Made by a program: the position numbers and the translations under genes
Notes under the pieces: model-generated
What the model saw: only the letters and a program-made list of their open reading frames with translations
What the model was told of the DNA's origin: nothing
Database searches by the model: none
Assembly (NCBI RefSeq): GCF_000967655.1
Contig: NZ_JXYA01000063.1
Span: 1 to 56,872, forward strand
Reading direction: 5' to 3'
Origin: Pseudoalteromonas rubra
GTDB taxonomy: Bacteria > Pseudomonadota > Gammaproteobacteria > Enterobacterales > Alteromonadaceae
Length of the DNA: 56,872 bases
Shown: piece after piece, positions 16,316 to 24,939 of the stretch
Layout of the letters: the number at the start of each line of letters is the position of its first letter
Position numbering within the stretch: position 1 is the first letter of the stretch

Positions 16316-17868
16316 TAGCCTTCCTCACGGGTGACCCGCATCACCTCTTCCAGCGTTGTCAGGCCTTTCAGCACCCGGGCACAACCGTCCTGGCGAATAC
16401 TGGGGCTAAAGGTACGAATGTACTTTTCAACCGACTGCTCACCTTTACCATTGTGGATCAGTTCACGAATGTGCTCGTCTACAATCAGTAATTCATGAAT
16501 ACCGGTTCGACCCTTATAGCCATTGAAGTTACATTCTTCACAGCCAACGGCGCGATAAATCGTCGTTTGCGAACCTTTTTCAACACCCAGCAACTCGCAT
16601 TCTCGATCGTCCGCCAGGTGGGCTTCTTTACAGTTCGGGCATAAGGTTCGTACCAGTCGCTGTGACAATACACCTAGCAAAGAAGATGACAATAAGAAAG
16701 GCTCAACCCCCATGTCTTCCATCCGGGTGATCGCACCGGAAGCCGTATTGGTGTGCAGCGTTGACATCACCAAGTGACCGGTCAATGACGCCTGTACGCC
16801 AATCTGTGCGGTTTCGAGATCCCGGATCTCACCGACCATCACCACATCCGGATCCTGACGCAAGATTGCGCGCAGGCCACGGGCGAAGGTCATATCCACT
16901 TTCGGGTTAACCTGAGTCTGACCAATGCCCGGAATTTCATATTCAATCGGGTCTTCAACCGTCAGTATGTTGCGGTCTCTGGAGTTTATCTGCGTCATAC
17001 CTGCATATAAGGTGGTACTTTTACCAGAACCCGTTGGGCCGGTGACCAGAATAATACCGTGAGGTTTGGCAATGATCTCGGCAAACAGCTCGCGGTTGCG
17101 CTCTGTCATACCCAAATCTTCGAGGTTCAGTCGCGCGTTGTTCTTATCCAACAGACGCAGTACGACTCGCTCACCAAAGCTTGATGGCATGGTCGATACC
17201 CGCACATCAACGGCGCGACCGGCGATCCGCAAACTGATGCGGCCATCCTGTGGCACCCGCTTTTCTGCGATGTCCAGTTTAGCCATAACCTTGATCCGCG
17301 ACACCAGCAGCGAGGCTAATTTACGATTTGGCTTAAGTACTTCTTTTAGCACGCCGTCGACCCGGAACCGGATCACCAGCTCCTGCTCGAAGGTCTCGAT
17401 GTGAATATCCGAGGCCCCTTCTTTGATTGCTTCACTGAGCATGGCATTGATCAGTTTAATGATCGGTGCATCGTCATCGGCAGCAAGCAAGTCTTCGGTT
17501 TGCGGCATTTCTTCGGCCAGCGAGAATAGGTCGACCTCGTTGCCGATGTCTTCCATCATTTGCTGTGTTTCTGAGCTGTCACGCTGATACGAGGCTTCCA
17601 GCAGCAACTCAAACTTGTCGTCGTCCAGTTGCTCCAGGGTAAAGCCATCCTGAGCAATGCGCCGCACTTCAAGCAAGGCATCCAGAGAAGGCTGACCTTT
17701 GTAGTACACCTTAAGCCCGTCCGGCTGCTGACTTAACAACAAGCTCTGACGTCTGGCATAAGCAAAGGGCAGACGCACATGGGGTGCGGGCTCTGCTTCC
17801 ATTTGCTCGTCCAGCGCTAGCGCCGTCTCGTCATGACCGTCAATCAGTTCCTGTATTGCTTCAGTCAT
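16315..17868 (-). CDS. gspE: type II secretion system ATPase E
   Basis: Cytoplasmic hexameric ATPase that powers pseudopilus assembly. The 517 residues contain the Walker A GPTGSGKST near 280-288, an Asp box and Walker B VMVGEIRD, His-box residues in STLHTN, and the zinc-binding element with two CxxC pairs (CPNC and CEEC) near 410-450. The N-terminal part binds GspL. The gene overlaps gspD by eight bases. Confidence 0.96.
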   Translation of the reverse strand: MTEAIQELIDGHDETALALDEQMEAEPAPHVRLPFAYARRQSLLLSQQPDGLKVYYKGQPSLDALLEVRRIAQDGFTLEQLDDDKFELLLEASYQRDSSETQQMMEDIGNEVDLFSLAEEMPQTEDLLAADDDAPIIKLINAMLSEAIKEGASDIHIETFEQELVIRFRVDGVLKEVLKPNRKLASLLVSRIKVMAKLDIAEKRVPQDGRISLRIAGRAVDVRVSTMPSSFGERVVLRLLDKNNARLNLEDLGMTERNRELFAEIIAKPHGIILVTGPTGSGKSTTLYAGMTQINSRDRNILTVEDPIEYEIPGIGQTQVNPKVDMTFARGLRAILRQDPDVVMVGEIRDLETAQIGVQASLTGHLVMSTLHTNTASGAITRMEDMGVEPFLLSSSLLGVLSQRLVRTLCPNCKEAHLADDRECELLGVEKGSQTTIYRAVGCEECNFNGYKGRTGIHELLIVDEHIRELIHNGKGEQSVEKYIRTFSPSIRQDGCARVLKGLTTLEEVMRVTREEG

Positions 17869-19921
17869 CTTTCTTCTCGTTTTGCTCGCTCAGAAACTCT
17901 TCGTACGTTGGTGGCAACACCATCGCATCATCCCACTGAGGCAGAATAGGTGCATCTTCCAGTGGCATCAGATCAATACCATCTTCACGCTGCTTGGACT
18001 GCTCACCACGGATAAACTTGTATTTAGCATGGCTCAGTTCGTTCATACTGCGGCTGTCACGAACAATCGTCGGGCGAATGAAGACAAGCAGGTTACGCTT
18101 ACGCTTAGTCGTGTTCGTTGACTTAAACAAGTGCCCTAAGATTGGAATATCACCCAGCAGAGGCACTCTAGACACACTTTCCTGCACGTCTTCGTCAATC
18201 AGACCACCCAGGATCACCATGCCGCCATCGTCGGCAATGACGGTTGTGTTAATCGCACGCTTGTTCACTGAGATATCGACCGCGGTTGCACCACTGACGC
18301 TGGACACTTCCTGCTCTATGGTCAGCTGTACCGCAGTGCCATCATTAATTTGAGGCGTGACTTTTAATTTCACACCCACTTCCTGACGATCGACCGTCTG
18401 GAACGGGTTCGAGTTATTTTCACTGGCCGTGGAGCCTGTGATAATAGGGACTTCCTGACCGACAATCATGGACGCTTCTTCGTTATCCATGGTGGTGATC
18501 GACGGTGTCGCCAGAATGTTTGAATTGGTATCGGTCGAAACTGCCTGAATGATCGCGCCCCAGTCGTTTTTCACAACCCCCATCGCCAGACCATTGATGC
18601 CACCCAGCAAGGATCCCAGTGCACCTAAATCACCTTCAACGGTTTCGTTGTATTCTGTTATCTTGGTCGGATCTTCAGTACCTGCCTGAGTTCGAACCAC
18701 GGTTTTATCACGGGCCTGTTCGGCTGCCACAGCCAATGCACCCACAGGTACGGTTGTCCCATTATTAAACTGCAACATGCCGCCTTTTTCGGTGATCCAT
18801 TGCAAGCCAAAGTTGATGCCGTCACCTTCCTGTACTTCTACCACAATGGCCTCAACCAGTACCTGAGCACGACGAACATCGAGCTTTTCGATGACGCTGG
18901 CCAGTGAACGCATGGTATCTGGCTGTGCGGTGATAACCAAAGAGTTCGAGTCTTCGTGTGCTTCAATGCTGGTTTCATTCTTGTTGCTGCGGGTACGTGT
19001 CTTGCTACCGCCCTGCGCTTCTTCTTGCAGCGACTTGCTCACACCTTGTAATACTTTAACCAGCTCCTCGGCCTTAGCATAATTCAGGTAGAACACCTGA
19101 GTATTGCCCTGATTTTCGAGCTCTTCATCCAAACGCTTGATCAATTCAATAGCGCGGGTACGCGCTTGTACTTCACCGCTGACCACAACGCTGTTGGTAC
19201 GATTATCCGAGACAATTTTGGGGATTAAAAACTCCGGGACCTGGTTCTTACCGCCGTCTTTATAGATTTTCTCAACCACCTGGACGACATCATCGGCCGT
19301 CGCATGTTTCAGACGCACGATATCAACGCGCTGGTCACCCGCCTGGTCCACTGACTGAATAATATTCACCAAACGGTTTACCGACGCAGCATGACCTGTC
19401 AGCATCATCACGTTGGCTGAGTTGAAGTTGGTTACGTGGCCACCGTCTTTTTGGTCACTGAACTGGCGGATCAACGGGCCCAGTTCCTGTACGCTGACGT
19501 TTTTAACTTCCACAACGCGGGTGATCATCACATCCCCGTTGTTGTCGCTTCCATCTCCGACCAAAGGTACATTGGCTTTTTTACCATCCGAGCTGCGAAC
19601 AACCTTCAAAACCCCGGTTTCCATTTCAACGACCGCGTAGCCGTAGACTTCGAGGACATTGAGGAAAAACTGATAATAGAGCGCCTCATCCATTAACTCA
19701 TAGCTGCGGACGTTGATGTTACCGCGCACATTCGGGTCAATGATGATGGTTTTGTTGAGGTTTTTACTGATGATATTAATGAACTCGTTAATATCAGTGC
19801 CTTTAAAGTTGGCCGCATACTCAACCGCAGAAACAGACAAGGACAATCCAGCCGCTATTAACAGAGCTGCATACTTAGCTAACCCTTTTTTGATTTTTGT
19901 GAGGTGTAGCTTTCTACCCAT
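17861..19921 (-). CDS. gspD: type II secretion system secretin D
   Basis: Outer-membrane secretin channel. From ATG at 19921 the product is 686 residues with a signal peptide (about 15-36), N0-N3 ring domains each with the repeated VVEVKNV, DIVRLKHA and VFYLNYA strands, and a secretin domain holding the QEVPIITGS and VPLLGDIPILGHLF motifs. The start is supported by the signal peptide; GGAG lies 11 bases upstream, slightly far. An upstream in-frame ATG at 19993 would overlap gspC and spoil the signal peptide. No lipobox was seen. Confidence 0.94.
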   Translation of the reverse strand: MGRKLHLTKIKKGLAKYAALLIAAGLSLSVSAVEYAANFKGTDINEFINIISKNLNKTIIIDPNVRGNINVRSYELMDEALYYQFFLNVLEVYGYAVVEMETGVLKVVRSSDGKKANVPLVGDGSDNNGDVMITRVVEVKNVSVQELGPLIRQFSDQKDGGHVTNFNSANVMMLTGHAASVNRLVNIIQSVDQAGDQRVDIVRLKHATADDVVQVVEKIYKDGGKNQVPEFLIPKIVSDNRTNSVVVSGEVQARTRAIELIKRLDEELENQGNTQVFYLNYAKAEELVKVLQGVSKSLQEEAQGGSKTRTRSNKNETSIEAHEDSNSLVITAQPDTMRSLASVIEKLDVRRAQVLVEAIVVEVQEGDGINFGLQWITEKGGMLQFNNGTTVPVGALAVAAEQARDKTVVRTQAGTEDPTKITEYNETVEGDLGALGSLLGGINGLAMGVVKNDWGAIIQAVSTDTNSNILATPSITTMDNEEASMIVGQEVPIITGSTASENNSNPFQTVDRQEVGVKLKVTPQINDGTAVQLTIEQEVSSVSGATAVDISVNKRAINTTVIADDGGMVILGGLIDEDVQESVSRVPLLGDIPILGHLFKSTNTTKRKRNLLVFIRPTIVRDSRSMNELSHAKYKFIRGEQSKQREDGIDLMPLEDAPILPQWDDAMVLPPTYEEFLSEQNEKKDD

Positions 19922-19949
19922 GATTTTTATAACTCCAAAATTATTGTCT

Positions 19950-20843
19950 TTACAGGCTAAATTGCACATCGACAGTTTGGCCGTCACGTTCAATCGTGAT
20001 ACTGGCGTCAGTGCTATTTCTCAGCTCGTTCATCGCTGACATAGCCTGTTTCATATCCGTGAGTTGGAAGCCATTAATAGCAATGGCGAGATCGTTATTT
20101 TTAAGACCCATTTTTTTAAACAGCTCAGGGTCTTTGCCCGGACGCAAACGATAGCCAACCAGCTGACCGTTGCGCCTTTCAGGCGAAATACGAATGTAAT
20201 CGAACAGTTTACCCGGCTCAGCCAGCAACTCATCACGGCGTTGCTTAAGTTCTTCACGGGCTTTATCACTCATTCTGTTTGGTTTAGCGGCTGTGGTACG
20301 GCGCGACTGCACAGGCGTAGCAACCTGGCGGCTAAATTCAATACCGTCGAGCATCAAGGTTTCAAAGCGGCCACTGACATCGAGGATCACCCGATCTGGC
20401 AGTACCTGAGCCAATTTAGCGCGTGTACCCTTAATGGCATCCTGGACCAGATAGGTTTCCTGACGGCCCTGAGATTCGATAATTGCCAGTCCGGCAGCAT
20501 CATCTTGGCTGACCGCGACAATGCCCGTCAGGCGCACATTTAACTGGGTTTCAGGCGCATCGGAAATAACCGGCTTAGGGGCTTCAACCACAGGCTTTTC
20601 ATTGGCTTTGCCAAAGACATTATGACCTAAGATAGAGCGGCTACTGACGGCTGCTGAATTCTGTGCATAAACTTGAGATTGGGTTGGCAAAGGCTGGGTC
20701 TGAGGTACTGGCCAAAGCAGCCAAAATAACTTAGCAAAAAGAAACGCGATATACACAACAGCCAAATACACCACCAGGCGGCTAAGCTTCGCATGGGGTA
20801 AGTTATGTAATAATTTTTGCAACTGTTGTAGCTGTAATTCCAT
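19950..20843 (-). CDS. gspC: type II secretion system protein C
   Basis: Couples the inner-membrane platform to the secretin. The 297 residues show one membrane segment (about 23-43), a homology-region domain (about 95-165, with QLNVRLTGIV), and a PDZ domain in the last 100 residues, thought to help choose substrates. It is the first gene of the operon. No convincing Shine-Dalgarno precedes the ATG. Confidence 0.94.
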   Translation of the reverse strand: MELQLQQLQKLLHNLPHAKLSRLVVYLAVVYIAFLFAKLFWLLWPVPQTQPLPTQSQVYAQNSAAVSSRSILGHNVFGKANEKPVVEAPKPVISDAPETQLNVRLTGIVAVSQDDAAGLAIIESQGRQETYLVQDAIKGTRAKLAQVLPDRVILDVSGRFETLMLDGIEFSRQVATPVQSRRTTAAKPNRMSDKAREELKQRRDELLAEPGKLFDYIRISPERRNGQLVGYRLRPGKDPELFKKMGLKNNDLAIAINGFQLTDMKQAMSAMNELRNSTDASITIERDGQTVDVQFSL

Positions 20844-21084
20844 ATGTCATATTCTTATTCTGTTGAGCGCCTCAGTGTACCGCCTCGAATTCGATTCAAC
20901 AAGCACGCGTATATGAAACTTTAAAGTAAATAGGTACAACTTAGAATACCTAACTGAACACAGTATTAACAAGACCTGTGGCTGAGATATAACCACAGCA
21001 GCGCGTGTTCAGATGCTTTTTTTGCCTCATCAAATGTGTTAAATTTCACCGATTAAATTAGCTTTGGGCATTAGTTAACGAATT

Positions 21085-21495
21085 GTGACAAAAGTCAATC
21101 AAGAAAACAACCTAAGCGAAGTGAAAGTACGCCTGGACAAATGGCTCTGGGCGGCACGCTTTTATAAAACCCGTACCATTGCCCGTGAGATGATCCAAGG
21201 TGGCAAGGTACACTACAACGGCCAGCGCTGTAAACCCAGCCGAATGGTTGAGGTAGGCGCAACCATCAAACTGGCACAAGGCTTTGATGAAAAGGAAGTC
21301 ACCGTGCTGCAAATTATGGAAAAGCGTCAAAGTGCCCCCATTGCTCAGACTCTCTACGAGGAGTCCGCTGCCAGCCTTGAAAAACGGGCGCAAAATGCCA
21401 TTGCGCGCAAAAACAACAGCTTTTTTGCCCCGCGGCCGGAGCATAAACCAGATAAGAAGCAGCGTCGCGAACTGCTTAAATTGAAATCTAGCTAG
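21085..21495 (+). CDS. hslR: ribosome-associated heat shock protein Hsp15
   Basis: An S4-domain RNA-binding protein that recycles blocked 50S subunits carrying nascent chains after heat stress. The S4 motif (VRLDKWLWAARFYKTRT through GGKVHYNG) fills residues 14-47, and a basic C-terminal tail follows. The 136 residues match the family. Start is GTG at 21085. hslO follows closely, the same pair as in E. coli. Confidence 0.93.
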   Translation: MTKVNQENNLSEVKVRLDKWLWAARFYKTRTIAREMIQGGKVHYNGQRCKPSRMVEVGATIKLAQGFDEKEVTVLQIMEKRQSAPIAQTLYEESAASLEKRAQNAIARKNNSFFAPRPEHKPDKKQRRELLKLKSS

Positions 21496-21506
21496 GATCT
21501 GAATTG

Positions 21507-22352
21507 ATGCAACAAGATTTACTTCATCGATATATTTTCGATCAACTTGATGTACGTGGTGAGCTCGTACAAATTGAACACACTTTTAATGACATTATCA
21601 GCGGCCATGACTATCCGAAGGAAGTACAAACTTTATTGGGTGAGCTGCTACTTGCGTCCAGCCTGCTGACTGCCACATTAAAGTTTGAAGGCGACATCAC
21701 GGTACAATTACAAGGTGATGGGCCGGTTAAATACGCCGCCATCAATGGCGATCATAAGCAGAATATGCGCGGCATCGCTCGAGTGCAAGGTGAAGTCACG
21801 GGCAGCAGTGTTCAGGATCTGATGGGCAAAGGCTATATGGTTATCACCATTACCCCAGATAAGGGAGAACGCTATCAGGGCGTTGTACCACTCAGTGGCG
21901 AAACCCTGGCAGCCTGCCTGGAAGACTATTTTGTTCAGTCTGAACAATTAAAAACTCGCCTGTGGTTTGCCACGGATGTCAGTGGCGAGCGTGCTAAGGC
22001 AGCCGGCCTGTTTTTGCAGGTACTGCCAGTAGACAAGGCCAAATCGGAAGAAGACTTTGCGCATTTAGAAGCACTCAGCAACACCATTAAAGATGAAGAG
22101 CTGCTCGAACTTGACGCACAAACCGTTCTGACACGCTTATATCACGAAGATAACCCACAATTATTCGAGCCACAGGAAATTAATTTTGTCTGTGGCTGCA
22201 GCCGCGATAAAACTATCAGCGCTTTGGTCAATATCGGCCGTGAAGCCCTGTTGGAAGATGTCCAAAAGCAGGGTGAGATCAACATCAGCTGTCACTACTG
22301 CCTAAAAAATTACCGATTTGAAGAACAGGATATTAAGGCAATCTTTAATTAG
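21507..22352 (+). CDS. hslO: redox-regulated chaperone Hsp33
   Basis: A holdase chaperone switched on by oxidation. The C-terminal redox switch is complete, with CGC (CxC) near residue 230 and CHYC (CxxC) near 262 binding zinc when reduced. The product is 281 residues. ATG at 21507 is preferred to the TTG one codon earlier; AGGA stands about ten bases upstream. It lies 11 bp after hslR and ends in a strong terminator. Confidence 0.94.
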   Translation: MQQDLLHRYIFDQLDVRGELVQIEHTFNDIISGHDYPKEVQTLLGELLLASSLLTATLKFEGDITVQLQGDGPVKYAAINGDHKQNMRGIARVQGEVTGSSVQDLMGKGYMVITITPDKGERYQGVVPLSGETLAACLEDYFVQSEQLKTRLWFATDVSGERAKAAGLFLQVLPVDKAKSEEDFAHLEALSNTIKDEELLELDAQTVLTRLYHEDNPQLFEPQEINFVCGCSRDKTISALVNIGREALLEDVQKQGEINISCHYCLKNYRFEEQDIKAIFN

Positions 22353-22380
22353 CCGAGCTGTTTTTATCAAATTGAACACT

Positions 22381-22405
22381 AGCCGCCATTTTGGCGGCTT
22401 TTTTG
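22381..22405 (+). terminator. Rho-independent terminator of hslR-hslO
   Basis: Arms AGCCGCC (22381-22387) and GGCGGCT (22393-22399), a five-base loop and then a T run, 28 bp after the hslO stop. Confidence 0.88.
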
Positions 22406-22416
22406 TCGCTAAAAAT

Positions 22417-22462
22417 TGATACCGGTGTCATTAAAAGGTCACATTTTATGACACCGGTATCA
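22417..22462. promoter_or_regulatory. paired operator-like sites upstream of pckA
   Basis: Two inverted 15-bp copies, TGATACCGGTGTCAT (22417-22431) and its exact complement (22448-22462). Each copy is itself nearly palindromic around ACCGGT. The centres are 32 bp apart, about three helical turns, which would place two bound dimers on one face of the DNA. CG-centred sites of this form are typical of LacI-family regulators. No T tract follows, so a terminator is unlikely. Confidence 0.6.
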
Positions 22463-22611
22463 TTGAAATTATTCAGTTTTTTTGACAAATTTATGGCGTT
22501 TTACCCGCTTTCAGGGCTCGAATATCTGAATTTCATCTGTTACTATAATTTCAGCTTTTGGTGAAACTTCTCCAGAGCTATCCCGTTCAATTCTCACATT
22601 TAGGTATAAAC

Positions 22612-24150
22612 ATGACTTCAAGCGCTACTCGTTTTGTCGATTTAACTGCAGCTGAACTTGTCGAACACGCCATCCGCCGTGGTGAAGGGACTTTGGCCGC
22701 AAATGGAGCTTTTGTAGCAAAAACTGGCCGCCGCACCGGGCGTTCGCCTAACGACCGTTTTATCGTTAAAGAGCCAAGCACAGAAAATGACATCCAATGG
22801 GGTAACGTTAACCGCCCATTCGATGCAGACAAATTTAACGCGCTGTGGGCCCGTGTAGAAGCACACGTGAACAGCAACGACCACTTCGTCTCTCACCTTG
22901 AAGTGGGTTCAGATCCTGAGCACTATTTACCCGTTGTTGTAACAACAGAAACAGCCTGGCACCATATTTTTGCCAAGAACATGTTTATCGAGCCTGAAAA
23001 ATACAATGCAGCTGATTTACCCCAATGGCAGGTAATGAATGTACCTTCTTTCGTTTGCGACCCTGAGCGCGACGGAACAAACAGTGACGGTACAGTCATC
23101 ATCAACTTTGCAGATCGCAAAGTGCTTATCGCAGGTATGCATTACGCCGGTGAAATGAAAAAGTCTATGTTCTCTGTACAAAACTTCCTGTTACCAGCGA
23201 AGGGCGTACTGCCAATGCACTGTAGTGCAAACGTAGGCGAAGCAGGCGACACGACATTATTCTTCGGTTTGTCTGGCACAGGTAAAACAACCTTGTCGGC
23301 AGATCCTAAACGCTTCCTGATCGGTGATGACGAGCACGGCTGGGCACCAGGCAGTGTTTTCAACATCGAAGGCGGTTGTTACGCTAAATGTATCGACCTG
23401 TCGCAAAAGAACGAGCCAGTTATCTGGAACGCAATCAAGTTCGGCACCATCCTTGAAAACGTGGTACTAGACGAAGCACGCGTACCTGATTTCAATGACA
23501 CCAGCCTGACGCAAAACACCCGTGCAGCTTACCCGCTTGAGCACGTTGAAAAGCGTAAAGTAGAAAACCGTGCTGGTGAGCCTCGTGCAGTCGTCTTCCT
23601 GACGTGTGACGTGAGCGGTGTACTGCCTCCAGTGTCTATTCTGTCTGAAGAAGCAGCAGCTTATCACTTCCTGAGCGGTTATACGGCCAAAGTAGGCTCA
23701 ACAGAAATTGGTTCTACGTCAGACATCGAGTCAACCTTCTCGACTTGTTTCGGCGCACCTTTCTTCCCACGTCCTGCTGGCGTTTACGCTGAGCTTCTGA
23801 TGAAGCGTGTACGTGAGTTCAATTCAAAAGTTTACCTGGTTAACACTGGCTGGACTGGCGGTCCTTACGGCATTGGTAAGCGTTTCGATATCCCGACCAC
23901 ACGTGCTGTGATTGATGCTATCGTTAACGACACACTGGAAGGCGTAGAAACACAACACATTGACGCGCTAAACTTGGACGTACCGGTTGCTGTACCAGGC
24001 GTAGACAGCAAGTTGCTTAACCCAATCAACACCTGGGAAGACAAAGCAAAATATGCTGAGTATGCGTCTAAGCTGGCTGCAGACTTCGAAGCGAACTTCG
24101 CTAAATACGATGTCTCTGAAGCCATCAAATCAGCAGGTCCTCGCGGCTAA
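22612..24150 (+). CDS. pckA: phosphoenolpyruvate carboxykinase (ATP)
   Basis: Converts oxaloacetate to PEP in gluconeogenesis. From ATG at 22612 the product is 512 residues. The ATP-type P-loop GLSGTGKTT lies near 219-227, followed by the metal-binding GDDEHGW, and the substrate-binding GRRTGRSPNDRF is near residues 40-51. TTTAGGT precedes the chosen start; a TTG at 22558 would overlap the likely promoter TATAAT (22544-22549). It stands alone with its own terminator, and the paired operators upstream suggest dedicated control. Confidence 0.96.
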   Translation: MTSSATRFVDLTAAELVEHAIRRGEGTLAANGAFVAKTGRRTGRSPNDRFIVKEPSTENDIQWGNVNRPFDADKFNALWARVEAHVNSNDHFVSHLEVGSDPEHYLPVVVTTETAWHHIFAKNMFIEPEKYNAADLPQWQVMNVPSFVCDPERDGTNSDGTVIINFADRKVLIAGMHYAGEMKKSMFSVQNFLLPAKGVLPMHCSANVGEAGDTTLFFGLSGTGKTTLSADPKRFLIGDDEHGWAPGSVFNIEGGCYAKCIDLSQKNEPVIWNAIKFGTILENVVLDEARVPDFNDTSLTQNTRAAYPLEHVEKRKVENRAGEPRAVVFLTCDVSGVLPPVSILSEEAAAYHFLSGYTAKVGSTEIGSTSDIESTFSTCFGAPFFPRPAGVYAELLMKRVREFNSKVYLVNTGWTGGPYGIGKRFDIPTTRAVIDAIVNDTLEGVETQHIDALNLDVPVAVPGVDSKLLNPINTWEDKAKYAEYASKLAADFEANFAKYDVSEAIKSAGPRG

Positions 24151-24180
24151 GCTGATTTAGATTCAGATTCCTTTATCAAA

Positions 24181-24207
24181 AGCGCCCCTCGTTGGGCGTT
24201 TTTTTGT
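24181..24207 (+). terminator. Rho-independent terminator of pckA
   Basis: CGCCC (24183-24187) pairs with GGGCG (24194-24198), extended by weaker pairs, and runs into seven T residues. Confidence 0.85.
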
Positions 24208-24234
24208 GCCTGAGATTTAGTATTGATCGGAAAG

Positions 24235-24939
24235 CTAAAGTTTATTTTTGAGCTGTTTCCAGGCTGTGGCGAGGAGTTGCCTTAAAGTCACGGGGATCAC
24301 GGCAAGTAATGCCACTCCGTTATCGAAATTGGGGTTCAGGGCACAATAATGGGCAATTTCAGGTTTGCTGCTGGCCTTAAACTGAGCCACTTCCTCGGCT
24401 GAATAACGCGTTTTTCGTCCCACCGTTTTGAGACACAGCAGACCATTTGCATCACACACAAGCCCGGTGGGATTTAATGTCAGATAAAGCTGTGATTCAG
24501 TATCAGAGCCAGACGCCGTTGGATAAACAGTGGCGATATTCTTCGCCATGGCCCGAAACATCGCGGGGCTCAGCATGGTATCGGCATATAATAAAGTACG
24601 CCAGGGACGGCGCAGATACGCTTTGGTGACCTCAGCAATGGAAAAAGAAAAGGTGTTGTTCTTGCCGCGAAACTGCGGCAAAAAGCCGGCCGATGCGCCG
24701 ATCACACAAAATGCCTGATGGCTGTCGTCAAAGGTGAGCAGACAGTAACCGGCCAGCTCACCCGCCTGCGTGTAATACAAGCGCAGCCGCCGAATAATGG
24801 GCCCGTCTTGCTCAAAGTAGTAAGCAAAATAGGCCTCGGGCTCTATTCCCTCAAAGCACTGTCCAATAATAGACAACAGCTGCGCTCTGGCAGCGCTGCT
24901 GAGACAACCACTGTGATAGGTTAAGTCGCGCTTATTCAC
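24235..24939 (-). CDS. unknown protein coupled to envZ, possibly GNAT-fold
   Basis: Not recognised. The 234-residue soluble protein has the alternation of strands and helices of a GNAT acyltransferase: AGYCLLTF as a strand, then GFLPQFRGKNNTFSF where the acyl-CoA loop would be, though that loop departs from the usual RxxGxG. The C-terminal half after about residue 150 shows no known motif. The GTG start overlaps the envZ stop by eight bases, making it the third gene of the ompR-envZ operon, a position not occupied in E. coli. Confidence 0.6.
   Translation of the reverse strand: MNKRDLTYHSGCLSSAARAQLLSIIGQCFEGIEPEAYFAYYFEQDGPIIRRLRLYYTQAGELAGYCLLTFDDSHQAFCVIGASAGFLPQFRGKNNTFSFSIAEVTKAYLRRPWRTLLYADTMLSPAMFRAMAKNIATVYPTASGSDTESQLYLTLNPTGLVCDANGLLCLKTVGRKTRYSAEEVAQFKASSKPEIAHYCALNPNFDNGVALLAVIPVTLRQLLATAWKQLKNKL

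Noticed and set aside
22417..22462. The pckA inverted repeat as a second hslO terminator
   Set aside because: A full terminator already stands at 22381-22405 and no T tract follows this repeat.
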